A stretch of DNA of 10,158 bases from Bacillota bacterium (GTDB lineage: Bacteria > Bacillota > DTU030 > DUMP01), in contig JAAYHG010000054.1 in assembly GCA_012735455.1 (NCBI GenBank), positions 1 through 10,158 on the forward strand, in the 5' to 3' direction. The position numbers and the translations under genes are program-made. Below are positions 1 through 6,151 of this stretch, one piece after another. Under the pieces are notes generated by a model. That model ran no database searches and had not been told where the DNA came from. It worked only from the letters and a program-made list of their open reading frames with translations. Numbering within the stretch: position 1 is the stretch's first letter; every line of letters begins with the position of its first letter.

Positions 1-1019
1 ACTGGTCTGGCTAGTGGGTGCTCAGACAGTTTTTCGACCGCTCCAGCTAAGCGCAGCATCTCAGTTTCGTCACCTGACCGTGTCCATAGTCCAACTAGCT
101 CAGGACGGCCCACGGTGAGGGTTCCAGTTTTGTCGAGAACAAGGGTTTGAATGCGCCCAATTTTCTCCAGATGCTCTCCACCTTTGATGAGTACACCGTG
201 GCGAGCGGCGTTCCCGATACCAGCCACAATGGACACTGGAGTGGCAATCACCAATGCTCCTGGGCAGGCAATAACCAACAGTGTAAGAGCGACAATTGGA
301 TTTCTGGTTAAGACGAAAGTAAGAAGAGAGATTATCATGATGGCAGGAGTGTAATAATGAGCAAATTTTTCTAGTAGCTCTTGGCTACGGGCTTTTTCTT
401 GTTGCGCTGCTTCCACTAGCGCAATAATGCGTGCAAAAGTAGTATCTTCACCAGCCTTTTCGGTGATGATCTCCAGGTAGCCTGCTTCGTTAATGGTTCC
501 TCCAAACACTGTACTACCAACAGTTTTTTCCACTGGTACTGATTCACCGGTTATGGCTGCCTGATTCACTGTGGCCCGGTCAGCAATGACTCTTCCGTCC
601 ACGGGGATTTTCTCTCCAGGACGAACAATAATCACATCCCCGATTTCCACGTCTGCGGCTGCAATCTCTACTTCTTCGGAATTGCGCTTAACTCGGGCCA
701 CTTGAGGGGCTAGCTCTAACAGCTCACGCAAAGCACCGCGGGTTTTATCCAATGTACGAGCTTCCAAATAGGAACCAAAGGCAAACAAGAAGGTTACCAC
801 GGCCGCCTCCCAATATTCGCCAATCGCCACGGCACCGATAGACGCTAGTGTCACCAAAGCCGGAATGCCTAGTATCCGAAAACGAAGGGCTTGCCAAGCG
901 CTCAAAGCAATGCGCCAACCAGCAAGTAGCGCTGCTACAAGCATCAAAATGTCGGTGATTCTATTTTGAGGGTAGATTCGCCCTAGGCCCCAGCCTAGGG
1001 CGATTAGTGTTCCTGACAA
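1..1019 (-). CDS. P1B-type heavy-metal translocating ATPase (partial, C-terminus outside window)
   Basis: This is an ATP-driven metal transporter of the inner membrane, of the ZntA/CadA/CopA family. The reading frame is open from 1031 to the left edge, giving about 339 residues from the TTG at 1019. In order it shows four N-terminal hydrophobic segments, the actuator domain with TGES, two more membrane segments with the metal-site motif ACPGALVIATP (Cys codon 266-264), the phosphorylation motif DKTGTLT (Asp codon 134-132), and the P1B signature SEHPLA near the edge. The ATP-binding domain and last two membrane helices lie outside. There is no N-terminal HMA domain; that domain is the separate gene just upstream. 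The motif is CPG rather than CPC or CPH, so the metal cannot be assigned. The start is uncertain: a GGTGG-spaced ATG at 1035 is out of frame by one base, and TTG 1019 is the first usable in-frame start. Family assignment is firm; substrate and start are not. Confidence 0.93.
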   Translation of the reverse strand, partial: MSGTLIALGWGLGRIYPQNRITDILMLVAALLAGWRIALSAWQALRFRILGIPALVTLASIGAVAIGEYWEAAVVTFLFAFGSYLEARTLDKTRGALRELLELAPQVARVKRNSEEVEIAAADVEIGDVIIVRPGEKIPVDGRVIADRATVNQAAITGESVPVEKTVGSTVFGGTINEAGYLEIITEKAGEDTTFARIIALVEAAQQEKARSQELLEKFAHYYTPAIMIISLLTFVLTRNPIVALTLLVIACPGALVIATPVSIVAGIGNAARHGVLIKGGEHLEKIGRIQTLVLDKTGTLTVGRPELVGLWTRSGDETEMLRLAGAVEKLSEHPLARP

Positions 1020-1046
1020 AAAAAGTATGGGTCATAGAAACCACCG

Positions 1047-1262
1047 TTACGAACGGGCTTGAACCTTGTAACCAGTCTTTTCAATCGCCCTTTCGATCTG
1101 GTCAAGCGTGATGATGGCAGGATCAAAAGAGACTTTGATTCGACTGCTGGCAAAAGAAACCGTCGCGTCCTGGACTCCTTTTTGTCTCTTTAGTACTTCA
1201 CCGATGGTCTGTGCACAGCTGGGGCAGGCTAGATTCCCCAATTGCAACGTGACCTCTTCCAT
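1047..1262 (-). CDS. HMA-domain metal-binding protein (CopZ/MerP-like)
   Basis: A 71-residue soluble heavy-metal-associated domain protein. The metal-binding loop LACPSCAQTI (Cys 13 and 16) is the family's CxxC, placed after the first beta strand as usual, and the length is that of a single-domain metallochaperone. I chose the ATG at 1262 because AAAAGGAGGTAAG lies just before it; a TTG at 1283 is upstream of that ribosome binding site and unlikely. The P1B ATPase follows within a few bases in the same direction. The protein probably delivers metal to, or acts as the detached N-terminal domain of, that pump. Which metal (Cu, Zn, Cd or Hg) cannot be read from the motif. Confidence 0.93.
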   Translation of the reverse strand: MEEVTLQLGNLACPSCAQTIGEVLKRQKGVQDATVSFASSRIKVSFDPAIITLDQIERAIEKTGYKVQARS

Positions 1263-1314
1263 TTTCTTACCTCCTTTTGGCAAGGGTGCTACGCCTAGTT
1301 ATTTCTTTGTGTTT

Positions 1315-1323
1315 AGAATATCA
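1315..1323 (-). promoter_or_regulatory. Extended -10 element for the HMA/ATPase operon
   Basis: Read on the minus strand, TGATATTCT matches an extended -10 (TGn followed by TATTCT, four of six bases of TATAAT). It predicts a start near 1308, about 46 bases ahead of the HMA start codon. No good -35 hexamer lies at the normal distance, which fits a promoter that needs an activator. The Crp/Fnr-type box at 1344-1357 is in the right place for that. Confidence 0.5.
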
Positions 1324-1343
1324 CGTTGCAGGGGAATTAAACC

Positions 1344-1357
1344 TTGAGCGAAGTCAA
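1344..1357. promoter_or_regulatory. Crp/Fnr-family operator, TTGA-N6-TCAA
   Basis: TTGAGCGAAGTCAA is an inverted repeat with the TTGA-N6-TCAA core of Fnr-type sites. It sits between the 3' end of the Crp/Fnr-type regulator gene and the HMA gene. Its centre (1350.5) is about 42 bases upstream of the start predicted from the extended -10 at 1315-1323, the classical spacing for activation at -41.5. I infer that the adjacent regulator, when intact, activated the metal-transport genes. Confidence 0.6.
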
Positions 1358-1386
1358 AATAGATCGTATGTTGGTATACTCTGTTG

Positions 1387-2145
1387 CTACAAGCTTTCCA
1401 GTTTCTTGACATCACGGATAAGAATTGTTCGATGACCTCGAAGTTCTATGATACCTTTTGCTTGCAAAGCATTGAGACGGCGGCTTACTGTCTCGATGGT
1501 GGTTCCCAGGAGTTGAGCCAGCTCTTCGCGAGTAAAATCAAGCCTGATTCTGATACCTTGGGAGGTAGGAATACCCTTTTGAGCCATGACCAGTAACCAG
1601 GAGGCTAATCGCCCCTCCACATTCTTTAGGGTAAGTTCGCCTATAAAGTCTTCAGCTTGTGCCAACCGAACGCTCATAGCGTCAAGCAAAGACAGGGCTA
1701 TTTCCGGCTTTTCCCGGAGCAGGGACTTTAAACTCTCTTGGGGCAACAAACAAATCCCACTATCATCCATGGCCTCGGCACAGTAAGATTGTCGTGTGTT
1801 TTGAAACAAACAAGTTTACCAAAAAAGTCTCCACGCTCCAGAATCCTAATTGTTTGCTGGTGGCCTTCTGCTGAAACCTGAAACAGTGTACAGCTTGATT
1901 CTTCCGAAGCGGACAATATAAAGGTAGTTTCCAGCATCTCCTTGTGAAAAGAGTAGTTCGCCTCTTTGATACTCTCGATGTTCAATAAGGCTGCTTACTT
2001 CCAGCAAACCAGCTGTGTCAAGGGAACTAAAAATTGGGACGATGCGGGCACAGACATGATCCGTTAGACAACTACGATTCTGAGGCACTAGATCACGCCT
2101 CCTTAATCTAATCTTTCGTTGCCGGTTGTGTGGCGTTGTCAACAT
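1387..2145 (-). pseudogene. Crp/Fnr-family transcriptional regulator, broken by two frame changes
   Basis: Three consecutive reading frames together spell one regulator of about 250 residues. The first frame, from ATG 2145, holds the start of the cyclic-nucleotide-binding-type beta barrel (RGELLFSQGDAGNYLYIV, then GRIKLYTVS). The next continues with AEGHQQTIRILERGDFFGKL. The third, read to the TAG at 1387, has the dimer helix (LLDAMSVRLAQAEDF) and the HTH_Crp domain (FTREELAQLLGTTIETVSRRL). The first break is an exact 7-bp tandem duplication at 1871-1884; removing one copy restores the frame. The second, at about 1804-1810, is repaired by adding one T to the coding strand. As written, translation from 2145 stops after 99 residues without the DNA-binding domain. 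Cys 26 and Cys 32 do not form the four-cysteine cluster of E. coli FNR, so the signal sensed is unknown. The second break could be a sequencing error; the duplication is less likely to be one. Confidence 0.85.
1871..1884. repeat. 7-bp perfect tandem duplication inside the Crp/Fnr regulator
   Basis: CTGAAAC occurs twice in direct succession (1871-1877 and 1878-1884). Deleting one copy joins the two flanking reading frames into a continuous effector-domain sequence (TVS directly followed by AEGHQQ), so the duplication is the cause of the first frameshift. Such short duplications arise by replication slippage and can revert. Confidence 0.85.
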
Positions 2146-2284
2146 AATTGTACCAGATTATTTTCACAGGGCAGCCCGTGAATGCCGCGACTTAAATGTC
2201 CCACGTGCCTTCTTACCTTTTTGCGCACACCTTTAGTGAGTGCACCGTATATTATAATGATACCGGGGCTCCGGAGGTGACAGT
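2146..2284 (+). promoter_or_regulatory. Divergent intergenic region with spoVK promoter and ribosome binding site
   Basis: This gap separates the minus-strand regulator from the plus-strand spoVK operon. TATAAT at 2253-2258 is a perfect -10, but no good -35 lies 16-18 bases upstream. The overlapping TATATTATA also resembles the CATAnnnTA -10 of the sporulation sigma factors, with C replaced by T, which would suit a sporulation gene; I cannot decide between them. GGAGGTGA at 2273-2280 is a strong ribosome binding site for the ATG at 2285. No clear promoter for the regulator was found on the minus strand. Confidence 0.5.
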
Positions 2285-3247
2285 ATGGTGAAACGTGTTG
2301 AGAGAATAAAATATGCTCAATTGGATCGTATAGGTGTTCTAGTAGAAAAAGGGGAGCTCACCCCGCCAGCAGCTTTGGCCAGTATCCGAAAGTCGAGCGA
2401 ATCTCTTATACCTCCCACTGCCACTAACCCAGGGTCCCCTCTGGAAAAGGCACTGGCTCAATTGGACGGTCTTGTTGGGCTAACTGAGGTTAAACAATTG
2501 GTCCATGAGATTAAGGCTTTTATTGAGATTCAACAGAAACGGGCCAGGGAAGGTTTAGCCAATGAGCCCCTTGCTCTGCATCAAATCTTTAAGGGCAACC
2601 CCGGGACTGGCAAGACAACGGTGGCCCGGATTCTGGGTGTCATTTTTAAGGAACTCGGGGTTCTCTCCAAGGGACACTTAGTAGAGGTGGAAAGGGCAGA
2701 TCTGGTGGGAGAGTACATAGGTCACACGGCACAAAAAACCCGGGAACAGATCAGGAAAGCCTTAGGCGGTATTCTGTTCGTGGATGAAGCCTACTCTTTG
2801 GCCCGAGGCGGAGAAAAAGACTTTGGCAAGGAGTCCATTGACTGTCTCGTTAAAGCCATGGAGGATCATCGTGATGATTTGATCTTGATCTTAGCCGGTT
2901 ACCGAGAGGAAATGGAGTACTTCCTTCAAGCCAACCCTGGTTTACGTTCCCGCTTCCCCATCAGAATTGATTTTCCTGACTACAGCCTGGAGGAGTTGCT
3001 GGAGATAGCACAGGTGTTTTTGGCTGAGCGAGACTATTACCTAACACCGGGGGCGCGAGAAGAGTTAGCCCGCCAACTCTTGGTGACTCAATCCCTGCGC
3101 CACAGTGGTAATGCCCGGTTGGTACGCAACATTATAGAGCGCGCGATGCGGCGCCAGGCGGTGCGTCTTTCTACGCAACCAAACCCGAGTCGCGATCAGC
3201 TCATGGCCATTGAACGTGTAGATCTGGAAGGGGGCGTGGCAGCATGA
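2285..3247 (+). CDS. spoVK: SpoVK-like AAA+ ATPase (CbbX family)
   Basis: A 320-residue cytoplasmic AAA+ protein, the usual length for SpoVK (stage V sporulation protein K); CbbX, the Rubisco activase of the same family, is close in architecture. A short N-terminal helical region of about 60 residues precedes the LDGLVGLTEVK segment that opens the ATPase domain. Walker A is GNPGTGKT (104-111), Walker B is ILFVDEA (Asp167-Glu168), and GLRSRFP near 220 supplies the arginine finger region. A GGAGGTGA site five bases ahead fixes the ATG. Its stop overlaps the start of the next gene (ATGA), so the two are translationally coupled. In Bacillus spoVK is needed for spore maturation and is made in the mother cell; that role here is inferred. 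No Rubisco gene is nearby, which argues against a CbbX function. Confidence 0.92.
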   Translation: MVKRVERIKYAQLDRIGVLVEKGELTPPAALASIRKSSESLIPPTATNPGSPLEKALAQLDGLVGLTEVKQLVHEIKAFIEIQQKRAREGLANEPLALHQIFKGNPGTGKTTVARILGVIFKELGVLSKGHLVEVERADLVGEYIGHTAQKTREQIRKALGGILFVDEAYSLARGGEKDFGKESIDCLVKAMEDHRDDLILILAGYREEMEYFLQANPGLRSRFPIRIDFPDYSLEELLEIAQVFLAERDYYLTPGAREELARQLLVTQSLRHSGNARLVRNIIERAMRRQAVRLSTQPNPSRDQLMAIERVDLEGGVAA

Positions 3248-3855
3248 GGGATTGCCTGATCGTGGGAAAGACCCACGCCGGCAAAACTCTATTTGTGCTC
3301 AACTTCGCCCAGTACCTGGGGCTCGATAATGTTGACCTAATCTTCAAGTATCCAAATGGTTTGATAGAGAAGAAGACGTACAGCATAGCTAAAGCGCGGC
3401 GTGAGTTGGTGGGGCCGATACCCCACACTACGCGCGCCCTACAGACCGTTAGTATAGATTTGCCAGTGGGGAAAGGAGTTAAGCGCTGTTTCTTGACTGA
3501 TACTAGTGGCTTGATTGATCACATTCATAGTGATGTGGAAGTTCGGCGAGCTATTGCCCAAACCTTAGGAGCTATTCGTGAGGCAGACCTTATCCTGCAT
3601 CTGGTGGATGCGGCTGCAGTAGGGGTCTCCGATGCCCCAACCGCACTAGGCGAGGTAGACTATCAGGTGGCGCAGATCGCGCAAATGCGTGGCGGTTATG
3701 CGATTCTCGCAAACAAGATGGATCTGCCAGGGGCCGTATCTGGTCTGGCGAAACTAAAGCTTGAACTTCCTGGCCACAGGCTTTTTCCCATTTCAGCTTT
3801 ATACAAGCGTGGTTTCCGTGAGGTGAAGTCTTATGTCCAGCACCTCCTTTGTTGA
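3244..3855 (+). CDS. Small TRAFAC-class GTPase, stand-alone G domain
   Basis: A 203-residue protein that is almost only a G domain. G1 is GKTHAGKT (8-15), a TTR consistent with G2 lies near residue 67, G3 is DTSG (86-89), G4 is NKMD (157-160) and G5 is SAL (184-186), all in the right order and spacing. The TTR and NKMD pattern fits the Era/HflX-like translation GTPases rather than signal recognition or Ras types. No membrane span or RNA-binding domain is visible. The start codon overlaps the spoVK stop (ATGA), and the last 23 bases overlap the next gene. In B. subtilis the corresponding position beside spoVK and ynbB is held by HflX, a ribosome-binding GTPase about twice as long with an extra N-terminal domain that is absent here. 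It may be a distant substitute for HflX; its target is unknown. Confidence 0.85.
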   Translation: MRDCLIVGKTHAGKTLFVLNFAQYLGLDNVDLIFKYPNGLIEKKTYSIAKARRELVGPIPHTTRALQTVSIDLPVGKGVKRCFLTDTSGLIDHIHSDVEVRRAIAQTLGAIREADLILHLVDAAAVGVSDAPTALGEVDYQVAQIAQMRGGYAILANKMDLPGAVSGLAKLKLELPGHRLFPISALYKRGFREVKSYVQHLLC

Positions 3856-4426
3856 GGTGGCTTGCGGGATGCTGTCCCTCTTTGTTGTTGGCCTGAGTAT
3901 AAAGATCTTGGATGATTACTTGGACGGAGATGATTCTGCGGGTCAACCGAATTTGGCTTGCCTCATGGACCGGGGAGTGGTAGCGTATGCCCTGTTCTTT
4001 TATGCTGTGGGGGCGTGGCTTAGACCCGGGTGGGCGTTTACCCTCTTCTTGGCTAGCTATGCAACTGGAATGTTGGGAAGTAGCCACTGGATTTTGCCCA
4101 GTGGCTTTCCAGCCTGGGTAGAGGTAGTGGCGGCATTGGTACTGGGGCTCTGTCTAGCGGGGTGGCACGAGTTGCTGTCCTCTGTGGTCTTAATATTTGG
4201 TATTCAGCTCTGGGATGATGTCCTTGATCGTGCTGAGGATGAAAAAACAGGGCTTCGAGTCAATTTAGCCCAGAAGTGGGGAGTGGTGGAGGCATCTCTC
4301 GCGGGACTGGCCTTGCTTACTACTGCCGTGCTTTTGGCCCCGCTCAAGATGTTGCTTACTTGCTTGGTGTTACCCTTGGTGCTACACGTGGCGCGGTATC
4401 CGTGGGGGAAGGAGGGATCAGTATGA
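3833..4426 (+). CDS. Polytopic membrane protein with two DDxxD motifs (UbiA-like, compact)
   Basis: A 197-residue, strongly hydrophobic protein with about six predicted membrane segments. Two acidic motifs stand at the ends of hydrophobic stretches: DDYLDGDD (27-34) and DDVLDRAEDEKTG (128-140), 101 residues apart and each followed by an N-L-A. The pair recalls the NDxxDxxxD and DxxxDKxxG motifs by which UbiA-type prenyltransferases bind magnesium and prenyl diphosphate, but this protein is roughly 100 residues shorter than a normal UbiA. It could be a miniature relative or an unrelated membrane protein with an internal duplication. The ATG is supported by AGGTGA six bases upstream. It overlaps the GTPase gene by 23 bases and the next gene by four, so it belongs to the same operon. 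No function is claimed. Confidence 0.75.
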   Translation: MSSTSFVEVACGMLSLFVVGLSIKILDDYLDGDDSAGQPNLACLMDRGVVAYALFFYAVGAWLRPGWAFTLFLASYATGMLGSSHWILPSGFPAWVEVVAALVLGLCLAGWHELLSSVVLIFGIQLWDDVLDRAEDEKTGLRVNLAQKWGVVEASLAGLALLTTAVLLAPLKMLLTCLVLPLVLHVARYPWGKEGSV

Positions 4427-4644
4427 GCAATATCGTCCTGGGTTGGCTCTTAATCTCGTGGGTGCTAGTTTTGCTGTTCGGGTTTTGTTGGGGTCGTAAA
4501 TGGGGGAAAGCAGAAGGGGAGCGTTTAGGATTGGCTACGGCCCCCCTGGTTTGGCGGCAGGCCTCGTTAGAGGCAGGAAAGTGTCTTTTTTGTGGTGCGG
4601 TAGCATCCACAGAACATTTCTCACGGAAGGGAATCAAAGGCTAG
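4423..4644 (+). CDS. Small single-span membrane protein with CxxC, unknown function
   Basis: A 73-residue protein starting at ATG 4423, which overlaps the previous stop (ATGA) and has GGAGGG six bases ahead. An in-frame ATG at 4276 would add 49 residues lying wholly inside the preceding gene and is rejected. One membrane helix (about residues 4-23, VLGWLLISWVLVLLFGFCWG) is followed by a positively charged stretch (GRKWGKAEGER) that should stay in the cytoplasm, and a short tail with CLFCG. I do not recognise a family. Its tight coupling to the membrane protein and GTPase suggests shared function. Confidence 0.7.
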   Translation: MSNIVLGWLLISWVLVLLFGFCWGRKWGKAEGERLGLATAPLVWRQASLEAGKCLFCGAVASTEHFSRKGIKG

Positions 4645-4668
4645 ACTTCCAAAGTAAGGACAACAAGC

Positions 4669-4674
4669 TATAAT
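4669..4674 (+). promoter_or_regulatory. Possible -10 element ahead of ynbB
   Basis: TATAAT lies in the 90-base gap between the small membrane protein and the ynbB-like gene, about 60 bases before its start codon. The -35 at 17 bases (CTTCCA) is poor, so the element may be weak, read by another sigma factor, or chance. No terminator is visible in the gap, so read-through from the spoVK operon is also likely. Confidence 0.35.
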
Positions 4675-4734
4675 AAGGGTAGTATCAGCAGCTAATGATG
4701 AGACAGCCCCAACCCAACACAAGGAGGAGTTCGT

Positions 4735-6009
4735 TTGAAGATACCGCAGCTGACACCTCTTGATCAACGGCTGGTGGCACTAGCCCAGGAGACATTAAGA
4801 GATGGCACAGTGAAAGCCGCGCTAGAGCGTATTTTCGAGATAGGATGGTTTAACGAGCACAGGGTCCTTCGGGCCTTTACACAAGCACAGGTTAGCGATT
4901 TTCACTTTGCAGCAAGCAACGGCTATGGTTATGATGACAGTGGGCGAGAGAAGCTAGAGGAGATCTATGCTAGGGTCTTTGGTGCAGAGGCGGCTTTGGT
5001 GCGCGGCCAAATTGTTTCTGGCACACATGCTCTGGCTCTTTGCCTTTATGGGGTATTACGGCCAGGGAGAGAACTACTAGCCCTGACAGGAAAACCATAC
5101 GATACCTTAGGAGAGATTATACAGGGTGGTCCAGGTAGCGGGTCGCTGCAAGATCTGGGGGTGAGTTACAGGGAGTTTATGTGGAGCGGGGGTGATTTTG
5201 ACCTAGCGGCGGTGCGTAAAGCGATAAGGGAAAACACCAGCGCTGTTCTTATTCAACGTTCCCGTGGTTACAGCTTACGTCCTTCCCTTAGTATAGAGGA
5301 AATAGCGCGCCTGATTCGAGCTGTAAAAGAGGTAAACCCGCATATCGTTACCATTGTGGACAACTGTTACGGTGAGTTTGTTGAGGGCAAGGAACCACCA
5401 GCAGCGGGCGCTGATCTGACTGCTGGATCTCTAATCAAGAATCCCGGCGGTGGATTGGCTCCCTGTGGAGGTTATGTCGTGGGCAGGGAGTCCTTGGTGG
5501 AATTGGCTGCAAGTCGTCTCACAGCACCAGGACTTGGCAGTAAATGTGGTCCTAATCTGGGAGTTAATCGCCTGCTTTTTCAAGGCTTTTTCTTGGCTCC
5601 GCACATGGTAGGGGAGGCTTTAGCGGGAATGGTGTTTGCCGCGGCCTTCTTTCAACGCCTCGGTTACAAGGTGTTCCCTAACCCTTGTGAAGAACGTCAC
5701 GATATTGTCCAGGCAATCTGTCTGGAAGGGGAGGAGGAGGTTTTAGCCTTTTGCCAAGCGATCCAGGCAGCATCACCCATCAACAGTCATGTCAAGCCTG
5801 AGGGTGCTCCTATGCCTGGTTACGATACGCCCGTTATCATGGCAGCAGGGACTTTTGTGCAGGGTGCTTCTTTGGAACTATCCGCGGATGCACCGCTTAG
5901 GCCACCGTACGTAGTTTACCTTCAGGGTGGCTTGACCCGATTTCAGACCGAATTTGCAGTCTTACAGGTTGCACAGGCGTTGCTGGAACGAGGTTTGTTA
6001 ACCTTGTAA
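4735..6009 (+). CDS. ynbB: YnbB-like PLP-dependent enzyme (methionine gamma-lyase/aluminium resistance family)
   Basis: A 424-residue cytoplasmic fold-type I PLP enzyme, full length for the family. The N-terminal part has HFAASNGYGYDDSGRE and a cofactor-phosphate region around VRGQIVSGTHALALCLYG. VDNCYGEF near residue 207 holds the Asp that normally contacts the PLP ring, and the SLIKNPGGG motif contains the expected Schiff-base lysine, Lys235. The TTG start is chosen because AAGGAGGAGT stands four bases before it and no ATG is nearby. Family members are often named aluminium resistance protein or methionine gamma-lyase-like, but the physiological reaction is not settled, and the aluminium label is inherited rather than shown here. 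Its place downstream of spoVK and a GTPase matches B. subtilis ynbB after spoVK and ynbA (hflX). Confidence 0.93.
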   Translation: MKIPQLTPLDQRLVALAQETLRDGTVKAALERIFEIGWFNEHRVLRAFTQAQVSDFHFAASNGYGYDDSGREKLEEIYARVFGAEAALVRGQIVSGTHALALCLYGVLRPGRELLALTGKPYDTLGEIIQGGPGSGSLQDLGVSYREFMWSGGDFDLAAVRKAIRENTSAVLIQRSRGYSLRPSLSIEEIARLIRAVKEVNPHIVTIVDNCYGEFVEGKEPPAAGADLTAGSLIKNPGGGLAPCGGYVVGRESLVELAASRLTAPGLGSKCGPNLGVNRLLFQGFFLAPHMVGEALAGMVFAAAFFQRLGYKVFPNPCEERHDIVQAICLEGEEEVLAFCQAIQAASPINSHVKPEGAPMPGYDTPVIMAAGTFVQGASLELSADAPLRPPYVVYLQGGLTRFQTEFAVLQVAQALLERGLLTL

Positions 6010-6072
6010 GGCTCTTTTGACTTTTACTGCGTAGAACTAACCTCAAAGATCCGCTGGCTCATTCTGAGACAG

Positions 6073-6101
6073 TTGACTATAAGTAGCCCGAGGGGTATAG
6101 T
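6073..6101 (+). promoter_or_regulatory. Sigma-A-type promoter of the dehydratase/activase operon
   Basis: TTGACT (6073-6078) and TATAGT (6096-6101) are each one base from the consensus hexamers and are 17 bases apart, the ideal spacing. The predicted start is near 6108, giving a leader of about 40 bases before the first gene. The three genes downstream therefore have their own promoter, separate from ynbB. Confidence 0.8.
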
Positions 6102-6111
6102 GTGGTTGGAT

Positions 6112-6129
6112 GCTGGTAAGTATACCAGC
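6112..6129 (+). promoter_or_regulatory. 5' leader hairpin, 7-bp stem and 4-base loop
   Basis: GCTGGTA and TACCAGC form a perfect seven-pair stem around the loop AGTA. It begins within a few bases of the predicted transcript start and ends five bases before the GGAGGAGGG ribosome binding site. No T run follows, so it is not a terminator. It could protect the 5' end of the mRNA or modulate translation. It also contains the ATG at 6110-6112 region, which makes that codon an unlikely start. Confidence 0.6.
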
Positions 6130-6151
6130 TTCTGGGAGGAGGGCTGTTTTG

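Noticed and set aside
3590..4087. 165-residue minus-strand open frame across the GTPase and membrane protein genes
   Set aside because: It is antisense to two well-supported genes, low in hydrophobic core patterns, and has no recognisable domain.
4276..4422. Longer N-terminus for the small membrane protein (ATG 4276)
   Set aside because: These 49 residues lie wholly inside the preceding gene in another frame; ATG 4423 has the ribosome binding site and the ATGA overlap.
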